Under the pieces are notes generated by a model. It saw only the letters and a list, made by a program, of their open reading frames with translations. It was not told where the DNA came from and searched no databases. From Nocardioidaceae bacterium (GTDB taxonomy: Bacteria > Actinomycetota > Actinomycetes > Propionibacteriales > Nocardioidaceae): a stretch of 13,020 bases of DNA. The stretch spans positions 1-13,020 of the forward strand of contig JACCSH010000050.1 of the NCBI GenBank assembly GCA_013813125.1. Reading direction: 5' to 3'. A program made the position numbers and the translations under genes. This document shows, piece after piece, positions 6,920-13,020 of this stretch. Every line of letters begins with the position of its first letter. The stretch's first letter is position 1.

Positions 6920-7415
6920 GGTGGCGTTCGGCCCGGCTGTGGACCACGATAAGGCAACGGAGATGGGTGATCGCTCCGGGTGGCAAACTCCGAGCCCGCA
7001 AGCGATCTAGGTGCTTGCGAAAGGCACCAGGTCAGAGGAGATCACGCGGGTCTCGTCGTGCGGCGGGGCTCCCCGACCGACGGGCGGGTGACGAGTCGAG
7101 CTCAGCGCTCAGGGGCAGGCACTCATGCCGCCTCTCAGGGCAGCCTGGCATCAGCTCGCCGAACAAACCGTCGCGGGCCTCACCACGACTCCGCTCTCTC
7201 AGGTCAGCGACGTTGTTGCCGACCTGGCGCGCAGTCTTGTGGCGAACGCCGTTTCAGCCCACCTGCCCGCTGACCCGCCATCCGAGACCTCATAGAGGTT
7301 GCGACAACTCGCCATCGCAGGCTTGCCGCTGGTTCACCCCGCCTTCACATCCGGCTCTTACGTTCAGCTGGTGGCCTCAGAGTTGGTACGGCGACGCGGT
7401 GCTGCGGCGCCGGCC
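6920..7415. other. Stretch without a recognisable intact gene
   Basis: This holds the panD upstream region and then DNA in which I recognise no conserved protein. Open frames exist on both strands, but their Arg/Pro/Ser-rich translations look like shadow frames of GC-rich DNA. The only stretch with a more protein-like composition is the short frame at 7125-7295, listed separately. It seems to be the left part of the decayed region that continues to about 8670. Confidence 0.5.
7125..7295 (+). CDS. Short hypothetical ORF, possibly a gene fragment
   Basis: A 56-residue frame, MPPLRAAWHQLAEQ through TVAGLTTTPLSQVSDVV to a Pro-rich end with TAG at 7293. Its composition (Ala/Leu/Val helices, DVVADLARSLVANAV) is more natural than that of the overlapping frames. 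There is no Shine-Dalgarno and an in-frame TGA lies 12 codons upstream. I do not recognise it. As the surrounding DNA is full of truncated genes, it could be another fragment or chance. Confidence 0.2.
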   Translation: MPPLRAAWHQLAEQTVAGLTTTPLSQVSDVVADLARSLVANAVSAHLPADPPSETS

Positions 7416-7655
7416 ATGTCGGTCGGCGCGTCGACGATGGAGGTACCTCGTCAGGCCGGTCGACATACCGCGCAGCCAACAGAGCTGCCCCGCTACGCCA
7501 TCGCGGCGACGGGGGGACATACCAGGCATCGTGCCTGGCTGGGTGTGCTGGCCGCCGCCGCATCCGCCCTGGCACTGCGGATCCCATTTGTAGGCGAGCC
7601 GGCCTACACCGACGAGGGCGGATATCTGCTCGTGGCACGGCAGTGGCACGCAGGG
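7416..7655 (+). pseudogene. N-terminal fragment of a GT39-like membrane glycosyltransferase
   Basis: The rightward frame contains a transmembrane segment, AWLGVLAAAASALALRIPF, followed by VGEPAYTDEGGYLLVARQW. This matches the first membrane helix and the Asp-Glu loop (here TDEGG) of actinobacterial dolichyl-phosphate-mannose-type mannosyltransferases, which are usually 400-600 residues with many more helices. Similarity stops after QWHAG at about 7655. The frame then reads through the reverse complement of a PIN gene to a stop at 7797-7799. So only about 80 residues remain and the catalytic body is lost. The ATG at 7416 is a guess within a longer open frame. Confidence 0.6.
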
Positions 7656-7972
7656 GTGGACCGCAGCGAGGTGCAGTGGTTGCAGGGCCGCGGGTGGAAA
7701 GTCGCTGAGATTGAACGTCACGACGATCTCGCATCGACCCCGAGCGGCGGCAGCGACGATATGTCGGTCCTTCTCGTGGCAGATCATCGAGGGGATTAAG
7801 TGGCCGCCTTCTGGTCAAGCCCGGCGTGCTCGACCAGGTTGCGCCCGAGTTCCTCGAGCACGTCGGCGGACCAGTGTGGCGAGAAGGCGCCCTGTTCGGC
7901 GATCCGCAGGAGGGTGTCGGCCATCGTCGCGCCGTAGATGGCACAGGTGTCGAGGAAGACCGGGAAGGCCAC
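7650..7972 (-). pseudogene. PIN-domain toxin gene, internally deleted, frameshifted and truncated
   Basis: Leftward from GTG at 7972, the frame gives MAFPVFLDTCAIYGA with the first PIN Asp (D8), then WSADVLEELGRNLVEHAG with the conserved acidic residue, and stops at 7796. Similarity resumes in another frame from about 7795, reading IPSMICHEKDRHIVAAAARG, then EIVVTFNLSDFPPAAL and AVHP. The central 20 or so residues between GLDQK and the IPSM segment are missing, so a deletion plus frame change lies at about 7793-7803. The 3' end is lost at about 7650-7656, where the sequence meets the opposite-strand glycosyltransferase fragment. PIN toxins are RNases; this copy cannot be whole. No recognisable antitoxin gene precedes it, only a short frame ending EVMDGPPPRTR with its stop 3 bases before the GTG. 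Confidence 0.7.
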
Positions 7973-8087
7973 GGGTCAGCGGGTCCTCGGAGGTGGTCCG
8001 TCCATCACCTCGTAGAGGCCGGTGGAAGCACGAGATTCTTAGCTGGCTAGGGCGAGACAGTCGTTTGGTGGTTTCGGGTCGGCGTCG

Positions 8088-8384
8088 GTGTTGACTGTTG
8101 GGTTGCTCGTGGGGGTCGGGGATGGAGCCGGGGGCGGCGGTGCTGCGCCTTCCCCTGCAGAAGGGTCGGCACGAGTCGACGGGGCGTTGACGGAGGGCAA
8201 GACGATTCGAATCTCGGGGGGTTCGTCCGGCGACCAGGCTGACCGCGAGAGCGAGGGTGCGGCGATCTCTGGGGACGGCCGGTTTGTCGTGTTCGCTTCC
8301 GTAGCGCGCAATCTCGTACGGAACGACACCAACCGCTCGGCTGATGTGTTTGTTCGGGACCGGCTGAACCAGGTGGCCAGATAA
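8088..8384 (+). pseudogene. Fragment of a secreted PD40/TolB-like beta-propeller protein
   Basis: From GTG at 8088 the frame starts with a hydrophobic, Gly-rich stretch (VLTVGLLVGVG), which could be a damaged signal peptide, and a Pro/Ala/Gly linker. It then gives AISGDGRFVVFASVARNLV and NDTNRSADVFVRDR, the typical blade of WD40-like (PD40) propellers. Full proteins have several such blades. Here the frame ends after one, at a TAA directly before methyltransferase-like sequence, so the rest is lost. A small intact one-blade protein is unlikely but cannot be ruled out. No Shine-Dalgarno is evident. Confidence 0.5.
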
Positions 8385-8386
8385 AC

Positions 8387-8673
8387 CCCTATCTCGGTCG
8401 CAAGCTCCGCGGCTTGCTGCTCGGCCACGGTTTCATCGAGGTGGAAGCCACCACTAGTACGTCTCGTGCGGAACCCGGGAGTCGGTCAGGGAATTTGGCC
8501 TGGGACGCGCCGAAGACTGCACGGACCCCTGGTACGCGGACTCTGCACAGCGTCATGGCCTCGCGACTTCCAGAGAACTGGCAGCAATGCGGCGGGCCTG
8601 GATCGAGTGGTCGAAAGCATCGACGTCGTACGCCGCATTCGCCTGGTGCCGGGCGGTGGGGCGGAAGCCTTAA
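8387..8673 (+). pseudogene. C-terminal remnant of a SAM-dependent methyltransferase with a -1 frameshift
   Basis: Frame one gives PYLGRKLRGLLLGHGFIEVEATTS. The continuation, ESVREFGLGRAEDCTDPWYA and then LAAMRRAWIEWSKASTSYAA with FAWCRAVGRKP, lies in another frame and ends in TAA at 8671-8673. The two join in one protein if one base is restored near 8451-8456, so a single-base deletion has occurred. This is the C-terminal part of a class I methyltransferase as found in actinobacteria (the GF-x-VE strand followed by DPWYA and WCRA). The N-terminal SAM-binding half is missing, and the fragment directly abuts the propeller remnant. Confidence 0.6.
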
Positions 8674-9036
8674 CCTCGATCAGGACTGACCGAGGTAACG
8701 CCACAATTCAGTGGATCTCGATCCTAGGCCCTGCGTCTAATCTGAGAGGATGATCGAAATCGCAACAGCTGCGGAGAAGCCGAGCGGTACCGACATACCG
8801 ATCGGAGACCGCGTTGACGGTCCTCAGACCAAGGATCTGCATGACGGTGGTGCTGGCTGTCCCGCTCGCGAGCATCTCGCCGGTGGCCGTCGCAAACTTC
8901 CGGCTTCCAGGAGCAGCCTCAAGATGTGACGGGGCTACCCGGAAGATTGGTGCGTAGGGTGGCTCGCGCGGCCAAGGACGCCAAGCCTCGCAAGGTCGCT
9001 GCTAGCTCGCCGTCACCTTGCCAACCTAGGAGAGCC
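8674..9036. other. Intergenic stretch with one doubtful small ORF
   Basis: No conserved gene is recognised. A 59-codon frame runs from ATG 8750 to TGA 8927-8929 and overlaps a GTG (8926) that opens the longer form of the next gene. It has GAGAGG fused directly to its ATG, too close for normal initiation, and its translation (MIEIATAAEKPSGTDIPIGD and on) resembles nothing I know. I treat it as unproven. Confidence 0.35.
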
Positions 9037-9618
9037 GTGCCCGAGGAGAGCTCCAGCGCTGACACGTCCTGCCGGGTGTGCCAGGCCGGGCTGTCTGCCG
9101 GGCAACGGTTTTGCGGCACCTGCGGAACCCCGGTGTCGATCACCGGTCCGCCGTCCAGCGCGCCAGATGACGCGTCCGCCCCGCTGAGCCCGGCAGGAGA
9201 CTCGGCTGCCCCGTCCACCGGCGGCTCCTGGCCTCCTGCCCCGGGCGGCACTCCAACAGCCGGCCCCCAAGCTGGCAACGCGTCCAGCCCACCTCCCCCT
9301 CCGGAGACCTTCGCCCAGTCCTTTAGTGCAGCGCAACCGCGCTACGCGAGCGCATCGACCACCCCGATGACAGGTCCTTACGGGACCGCCGCTTCGAATG
9401 AGCCTTACCCATCCGGTGTGGTCGCGGTTGGTGTGGTCGCGTCCATCTTCATGCCGTTGATCTCGCTGATCGTCGCGCTGATCTTGGGCACGAACGAGAA
9501 CAACCCCACCCGCAAAGGCCAACTCAAGAGCTGGGCGATCCTCTCCGGCGCTCTCATGCTGGTCGCGTTCGTCTTGGTCTTCGGCCTTCTAGCCGGAAGT
9601 CGGTCCGTGGGCTACTAG
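9037..9618 (+). CDS. Zinc-ribbon membrane protein with Pro-rich linker
   Basis: A 193-residue protein of unknown role. Near its N-terminus is CRVCQAGLSAGQRFCGTC (12-29), a CxxC-x10-CxxC zinc ribbon of the kind found at the front of many actinobacterial membrane proteins. A long Pro/Ser/Ala/Gly linker (about 30-125) follows. Then come two hydrophobic helices (about 127-150 and 166-187) joined by a hydrophilic loop, GTNENNPTRKGQ, in a layout like the DUF4190-type small membrane domains. The GTG at 9037 is chosen because AGGAGAG stands just before it and the ribbon starts soon after. The same frame is open back to a GTG at 8926, which would add 37 basic residues. It converges with the acyltransferase gene. 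Confidence 0.75.
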   Translation: MPEESSSADTSCRVCQAGLSAGQRFCGTCGTPVSITGPPSSAPDDASAPLSPAGDSAAPSTGGSWPPAPGGTPTAGPQAGNASSPPPPPETFAQSFSAAQPRYASASTTPMTGPYGTAASNEPYPSGVVAVGVVASIFMPLISLIVALILGTNENNPTRKGQLKSWAILSGALMLVAFVLVFGLLAGSRSVGY

Positions 9619-9657
9619 GTCACGCCGCGCCGACGCGATTAAGTCCGTGGGTACTAG
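9603..9657 (+). repeat. Short direct duplication between two convergent genes
   Basis: GTCCGTGGGCTACTAG at 9603-9618 recurs as GTCCGTGGGTACTAG at 9643-9657, differing by one base deletion, 40 bases apart. The first copy forms the end and stop of the zinc-ribbon gene; the second carries the stop of the acyltransferase gene on the other strand. Confidence 0.6.
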
Positions 9658-10415
9658 ACCACACGGCGTTCGGCGCGACGCTTCTCGGCACGCCGCCGCA
9701 TCTCCTCGCGCTCCATGGCCTGCGCTTGCTCCACCGTTGGCGCCGTTCCGCCGTACGACGCGGGGACCCACCAGGCGCCGGGTTCGTGCTGGGGGTAGTC
9801 GCGGATGGTTTGATCCAGCAGCTCCGACATCCGGGTTCGAAGCGTCGCGGTGTTCGCCACATGGCTTGACCCGATGACCTCGATCGGCTCGCCCACGGTG
9901 ATGGAGATCGCCTTGCCCCGAGAGAAGTCGCGGGGATGGTCTTTGGTGTAGATGCGCTGGGTGCCCCAGAGGATGACGGGGATGAGGGGGACGGAAGCCT
10001 CCGCTGCCATCCGCGTGGTGCCGGTCTTGAAGGTCTTGAGCTCGAAGCTGCGGCTGATGGTGGCCTCGGGGAAGAGCCCCACCAGCTCTCCTCGGCCGAG
10101 GTAGTCGAGCGCCGTCGCATATGACTGCATCCCATCGGCCCTGTCGACGTTGATGTGGTGCAGCGATCGCATCAACGGTCCGCTGATGCGGTGGTCAAAC
10201 AGCTCGCGCTTGGCCATGAAACGCACGACGCGCTTTGCCGGCTGGGCCGCCACTCCGGCCAACACGAAGTCGATGTAGCTGATGTGATTGATGGCGAGGA
10301 CTGCGCCGCCTTCGACCGGGATGTGTTCGCTGCCCTTAACGTCGATCTTGAGACCCATTGCCTTGAAGGCGGTCTTGGCCGCCACGATCACCGGCGGGTA
10401 GGTGAGATCTCGCAC
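9654..10415 (-). CDS. 1-acyl-sn-glycerol-3-phosphate acyltransferase-like (PlsC family)
   Basis: Transfers an acyl chain to a lysophospholipid such as 1-acylglycerol-3-phosphate, at the membrane face. Family motifs are NHISYID with H44 and D49 (HX4D), FMAKRELF, HHINVDR (substrate side), FPEATISRSFELKTFKTG (115 onward) and VPLIPVILWG. FPEA replaces the more usual FPEG, as I recall for this actinobacterial subgroup. The C-terminus is a charged tail, MEREEMRRRAEKRRAERR. The start at GTG 10415 gives MRDLTYPPV and 253 residues. Longer frames to 10733 run into the divergent kinase gene. No Shine-Dalgarno is present; the sequence before the GTG is TTCCTCC, preceded by TACGTT, fitting a leaderless mRNA. 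The substrate could be another lysolipid. Confidence 0.88.
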   Translation of the reverse strand: MRDLTYPPVIVAAKTAFKAMGLKIDVKGSEHIPVEGGAVLAINHISYIDFVLAGVAAQPAKRVVRFMAKRELFDHRISGPLMRSLHHINVDRADGMQSYATALDYLGRGELVGLFPEATISRSFELKTFKTGTTRMAAEASVPLIPVILWGTQRIYTKDHPRDFSRGKAISITVGEPIEVIGSSHVANTATLRTRMSELLDQTIRDYPQHEPGAWWVPASYGGTAPTVEQAQAMEREEMRRRAEKRRAERRVV

Positions 10416-10422
10416 GGAGGAA

Positions 10423-10428
10423 AACGTA
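10423..10428 (-). promoter_or_regulatory. Candidate -10 for a leaderless acyltransferase transcript
   Basis: TACGTT (minus strand) fits TANNNT and lies 7 bases before the GTG at 10415. The gap holds TTCCTCC, the complement of a ribosome site, so normal leadered initiation is unlikely. Confidence 0.5.
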
Positions 10429-10505
10429 GCCCACGGAACTCGTCCGGTCACCCGCTCACGGTTGGTTTGCCATACTGGCGGCGCTCGCTCGACTTGTCGG
10501 TGGAG

Positions 10506-10510
10506 AGGAG
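10506..10510 (+). promoter_or_regulatory. Ribosome binding site deciding the kinase TTG start
   Basis: AGGAG within GGAGAGGAG, 5 bases before TTG at 10516. It supports TTG as the initiation codon of the sugar kinase. Confidence 0.65.
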
Positions 10511-10515
10511 TCGGC

Positions 10516-11457
10516 TTGTTTACCGTCATCGGTGAGGCACTGCTCGACCTGGTGCAGGTCGAACCGAAGGGCCCGTTCGCCGCCAAACCAGGTGGCGGGC
10601 CCCTCAACATCGCGGTAGGTCTGGCTCGGCTGGGCCATCCAACCGAGCTCAAGGCGCGGTTGTCGACTCGCCCGCTGGGAGCGCTTCTGCGCGACCACGC
10701 CCTTGCCAACTCGGTCGGGTTGAGCAGCTGCATCGAGACCGAGGACCAGACGACGCTCGCTTTTGCCTCCCTCGACGATCAGCACCGAGCCAGCTACGAG
10801 TTCTATGTGGCTGGCACCGCCGACTGGGGTTGGACTTCCGCTGAGCTCGCCATCTTGCCGGCAGGCACCGCCGCCCTGCATGCCGGCTCCCTCACCGCCG
10901 CGCTCATACCAGGCGCCGACGTGCTCCTCGGGCTGTGGGAGCGCCTAGCCGGCGAGGATGAACTGTTCTTGAGCTACGACCCGAACGTCAGACCGGATGT
11001 CGCCGGACTCCGCGAGGCATCCGTCCGAAGGGTGGAGCGATTCGTGGCTGCCTCCCACCTGGTCAAGGTCAGCGATGAGGACCTGGCCTGGCTTTACCCG
11101 CACACGCCGCACCTCGACGTCGTACGGCGCTGGTCGATGACAGGTCCGGAACTGGTCGTCATGACCCGAGGCGCAGACGGCTGTGTTGCCGTCAAGGCGA
11201 CTGGGGAGTCGATGGAGCTGCCGGGCGTCAACGTCGAGGTAGTGGACACGATCGGGGCCGGGGACTCCTTCGCTGCTGGCCTACTGTCAGGCTTGGCCGA
11301 CGTGGGCTGTCTGCGGCCGCGCGCAATCTCTGCCCCGCCCGTCGAGTCATTGCATGCCGCGCTGCAGAGGGCGATCGACGTGTCGGCGATGACGTGCGAG
11401 CGAGCCGGTGCTGACCCGCCCACCCGAGCCCGTTACGACGCGATGAGGTCGGTATGA
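10516..11457 (+). CDS. PfkB-family carbohydrate kinase
   Basis: Phosphorylates a sugar or sugar-like alcohol from ATP. The 313-residue protein starts MFTVIGEALLDLV at a TTG codon behind a good ribosome site. It has the first family signature, KPGGGPLNIAVGLARLG (24-40), the conserved SYDPNVRPD stretch, and the second signature, DTIGAGDSFAAGLLSG, with the catalytic Asp at about 250. The sequence is nearest in style to fructokinase or 2-keto-3-deoxygluconate kinase, but the substrate cannot be told. It diverges from the acyltransferase gene across 100 bases. The ACT-domain gene follows after 46 bases and menB after that, on the same strand. Confidence 0.9.
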   Translation: MFTVIGEALLDLVQVEPKGPFAAKPGGGPLNIAVGLARLGHPTELKARLSTRPLGALLRDHALANSVGLSSCIETEDQTTLAFASLDDQHRASYEFYVAGTADWGWTSAELAILPAGTAALHAGSLTAALIPGADVLLGLWERLAGEDELFLSYDPNVRPDVAGLREASVRRVERFVAASHLVKVSDEDLAWLYPHTPHLDVVRRWSMTGPELVVMTRGADGCVAVKATGESMELPGVNVEVVDTIGAGDSFAAGLLSGLADVGCLRPRAISAPPVESLHAALQRAIDVSAMTCERAGADPPTRARYDAMRSV

Positions 11458-11503
11458 CCTGGGACCGACGCCCAGTGGGTCGGGTCGGGATGGGGGACGG
11501 AGC

Positions 11504-12163
11504 ATGAGCCACCTGTTGAGGATCGAGTTGCCCGACGTACCGGGTTCGCTGGGTGCGGTGGCCACGGCGCTCGGTTTGGCCGGTGCCAACATTGAGGCCA
11601 TCGAGATCGTCGAGCACCGCCCCGACGGAACGGCCGTGGACGATGTGTACCTGGACTTCGAGCCAAGCGTGATGCCGGACATGCTCGTGTCCGCGGTACA
11701 GAAACTCGACGGTGTCCGAGTGCTGTGGGTCTCCCGCTACTCGGCTCGGGGCAACCTCCACCTCGACCTCGAAGCCATCGAGGTGATGACCAACGATCCG
11801 GGACGAGCGGCGCATCATCTTGCCCATCTGCTGCCCCGTACGTTCCGAAGCGATTGGGCCTGCGTCGCGATGCTCGACGGTGAGGAGATGACGTGCCTGG
11901 AGCGGACCTCCAACGCCCCTGACCTGCCGGCGGAGGCGATCACCTGGTTCGCGCTCGTCTCGGCCCAAAGCATCGAAGTTCAGGACAGCTGGGAAGGGTG
12001 GAGCAACACCGAGGTGGCGGCGGCGCCGATGAGTGGAGTAGGCCGCATCGTTCTCCTCGGACGTCATGGCGGACCCGAGATCTTGGAGTCGGAGCTCGCG
12101 CGACTGCAACACCTCACCACCGTCACCACGTCGATCGAGCTGGCCTTCGAGTCCGACAGCTGA
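11504..12163 (+). CDS. ACT-domain protein, probable amino-acid-binding regulator
   Basis: A 219-residue protein whose first 75 or so residues form an ACT domain: LLRIELPDVPGSLGAVATAL, then GANIEAIEIVEHRPDG and VDDVYLDF. These are the beta-alpha-beta pattern and the Asp-x-Pro-Gly-x-Leu ligand turn of amino-acid-binding ACT modules. The rest (about 85-219) has no motif I recognise; it contains HHLAHLLPRTFRSDW, and a final strand-helix-strand segment ending IELAFESDS. GGACGGAG precedes the ATG. No catalytic domain is attached, so it is probably a sensor or regulator rather than an enzyme. It lies between the kinase and menB genes, 28 bases before the menB start. Confidence 0.82.
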   Translation: MSHLLRIELPDVPGSLGAVATALGLAGANIEAIEIVEHRPDGTAVDDVYLDFEPSVMPDMLVSAVQKLDGVRVLWVSRYSARGNLHLDLEAIEVMTNDPGRAAHHLAHLLPRTFRSDWACVAMLDGEEMTCLERTSNAPDLPAEAITWFALVSAQSIEVQDSWEGWSNTEVAAAPMSGVGRIVLLGRHGGPEILESELARLQHLTTVTTSIELAFESDS

Positions 12164-12178
12164 CCTCCGCGGCGCGCC

Positions 12179-12184
12179 TATGCT
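12179..12184 (+). promoter_or_regulatory. Candidate -10 for a leaderless menB transcript
   Basis: TATGCT fits TANNNT and stands 7 bases before ATG 12192. There is no Shine-Dalgarno before that ATG. The hexamer contains an alternative in-frame ATG at 12180, which would add four residues. Confidence 0.4.
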
Positions 12185-12191
12185 CGTCGCC

Positions 12192-13020
12192 ATGACCGTC
12201 TCAGAAATCTTCGACTCTCATCTCTGGCAGGCCGTTCAGGGCTTCGAAGAGCTGACAGACGTGACCTACCACCGGGCCATCGGCCAAGGCACCGTGCGCA
12301 TCGCGTTCAACCGGCCCGAAGTGCGCAACGCGTTTCGGCCACAGACTGTCGACGAGCTCTACAGCTGCCTGGAGCATGCACGAGCGACCTCCGATGTCGG
12401 CTGCGTGCTCCTCACCGGCAACGGCCCCTCCCCTAGAGACGGTGGGTGGGCATTCTGCTCCGGTGGCGACCAGCGGATCCGCGGCACCGCTGGCTATGAG
12501 TACGAAAGCCAGCCGGATGTCCAGCACGGCCCCGACTCCGACAGTGGCAGGAGTCGCGGTGGCGATCGAAGCGCACCCATCAGCCGGCCGACGATCGGTA
12601 AGGCCCGGTTGGGGCGGCTGCACATCCTCGAGTGCCAACGACTGATCAGGTTCATGCCGAAAGTCGTCATCTGCGTGGTGCCAGGGTGGGCGGTCGGTGG
12701 CGGACACAGTCTGCATGTCGTGGCGGACCTGACACTCGCCTCGGCCGAACACGCCCGCTTCAAACAGACCGATGCCGACGTGGCCTCGTTCGACGGAGGT
12801 TTCGGATCGGCCTATCTGGCCCGCCAGGTCGGGCAGAAGTTCGCCCGCGAAATCTTCTTCCTCGGTGCGGAGTACGACGCCGAGGCGGGCTACCGCATGG
12901 GCATGGTTAATGCCGTCGTACCCCACGCCGACCTGGAGCGTACGGCGTTGGAGTGGGCGCTCCGGATCAACGCCAAGTCCCCAACTTCGCAGCGGATGCT
13001 CAAGTACGCCTTCAACCTGG
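12192..13020 (+). CDS. menB: 1,4-dihydroxy-2-naphthoyl-CoA synthase, 3' end beyond the window
   Basis: Closes the second ring in menaquinone synthesis, converting O-succinylbenzoyl-CoA to 1,4-dihydroxy-2-naphthoyl-CoA (crotonase fold). The 276 visible residues show FNRPEVRNAFRPQTVDEL (39-56), GPSPRDGGWAFCSGGDQRIRG (78-98), PKVVICVVPGW followed by GGGHSLH (169-175) for the oxyanion hole, and FKQTDADVASFDGGFGSAY. D194 in QTDAD marks the type II, bicarbonate-independent enzymes. About 20-25 terminal residues, including a conserved Tyr, lie outside. Between GYEYE and GRLHILE is a polar loop of about 35 residues (106-140), longer than in M. tuberculosis as I recall; this loop is flexible in the family. 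Together with LldD2 it fits a menaquinone-based respiratory chain. Confidence 0.95.
   Translation, partial: MTVSEIFDSHLWQAVQGFEELTDVTYHRAIGQGTVRIAFNRPEVRNAFRPQTVDELYSCLEHARATSDVGCVLLTGNGPSPRDGGWAFCSGGDQRIRGTAGYEYESQPDVQHGPDSDSGRSRGGDRSAPISRPTIGKARLGRLHILECQRLIRFMPKVVICVVPGWAVGGGHSLHVVADLTLASAEHARFKQTDADVASFDGGFGSAYLARQVGQKFAREIFFLGAEYDAEAGYRMGMVNAVVPHADLERTALEWALRINAKSPTSQRMLKYAFNL

Noticed and set aside
11228..12193. 321-residue minus-strand frame
   Set aside because: It is a shadow of the kinase end and the ACT gene, which both have recognisable domains on the plus strand.
1..13020. CRISPR array, rRNA, insertion sequence with terminal repeats, intact tRNA
   Set aside because: No regularly spaced repeats, transposase motifs or complete cloverleaf were seen on either strand.

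Overview
High-GC DNA from an actinomycete. The LldD2-type lactate dehydrogenase, pyruvoyl PanD, type II MenB, frequent GTG/TTG starts and several apparently leaderless genes all fit Actinomycetota. A Nocardioides-like or other Propionibacteriales host is my guess from gene content and was not tested. The window alternates between accessory DNA and ordinary housekeeping genes.

Region 1 (1-3180, accessory). The left edge holds the start of a leftward antitoxin-type gene with repeats in its upstream region. A decayed 3' half of tRNA-Arg(ACG) at 277-320 looks like an integration scar. It is followed by a compact leftward cluster in the order M-R-V: a cytosine-5 DNA methyltransferase (1708-2934), an unclassified protein with a PD-x13-ExK nuclease signature (849-1697), and a Vsr mismatch endonuclease (353-841). 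I read this as a complete type II restriction-modification system whose restriction enzyme I cannot place in a named family. Its right border runs into the C-terminal remnant of a PIN-domain toxin gene (3076-3177).

Region 2 (3311-6906, metabolic). A leftward pair encodes an acetamidase/formamidase-family protein and an SDR oxidoreductase and ends in a hairpin. It diverges from lldD2, which runs towards panD, facing it from the opposite strand with 17 bases between the stops.

Region 3 (6907-9036, decayed). A graveyard of gene pieces: the N-terminus of a membrane glycosyltransferase, a deleted and frameshifted PIN toxin on the opposite strand, part of a PD40/TolB-like propeller protein, and the frameshifted C-terminus of a SAM methyltransferase. 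No intact gene is convincing here.

Region 4 (9037-13020, ordinary chromosome). A zinc-ribbon membrane protein converges with a PlsC-like acyltransferase. The acyltransferase diverges from a rightward run of a PfkB-family sugar kinase, an ACT-domain protein and menB, the last cut by the window edge. The acyltransferase, the amidase and menB lack good ribosome binding sites but have a TANNNT hexamer 6-7 bases before the start codon, as expected for leaderless transcripts.
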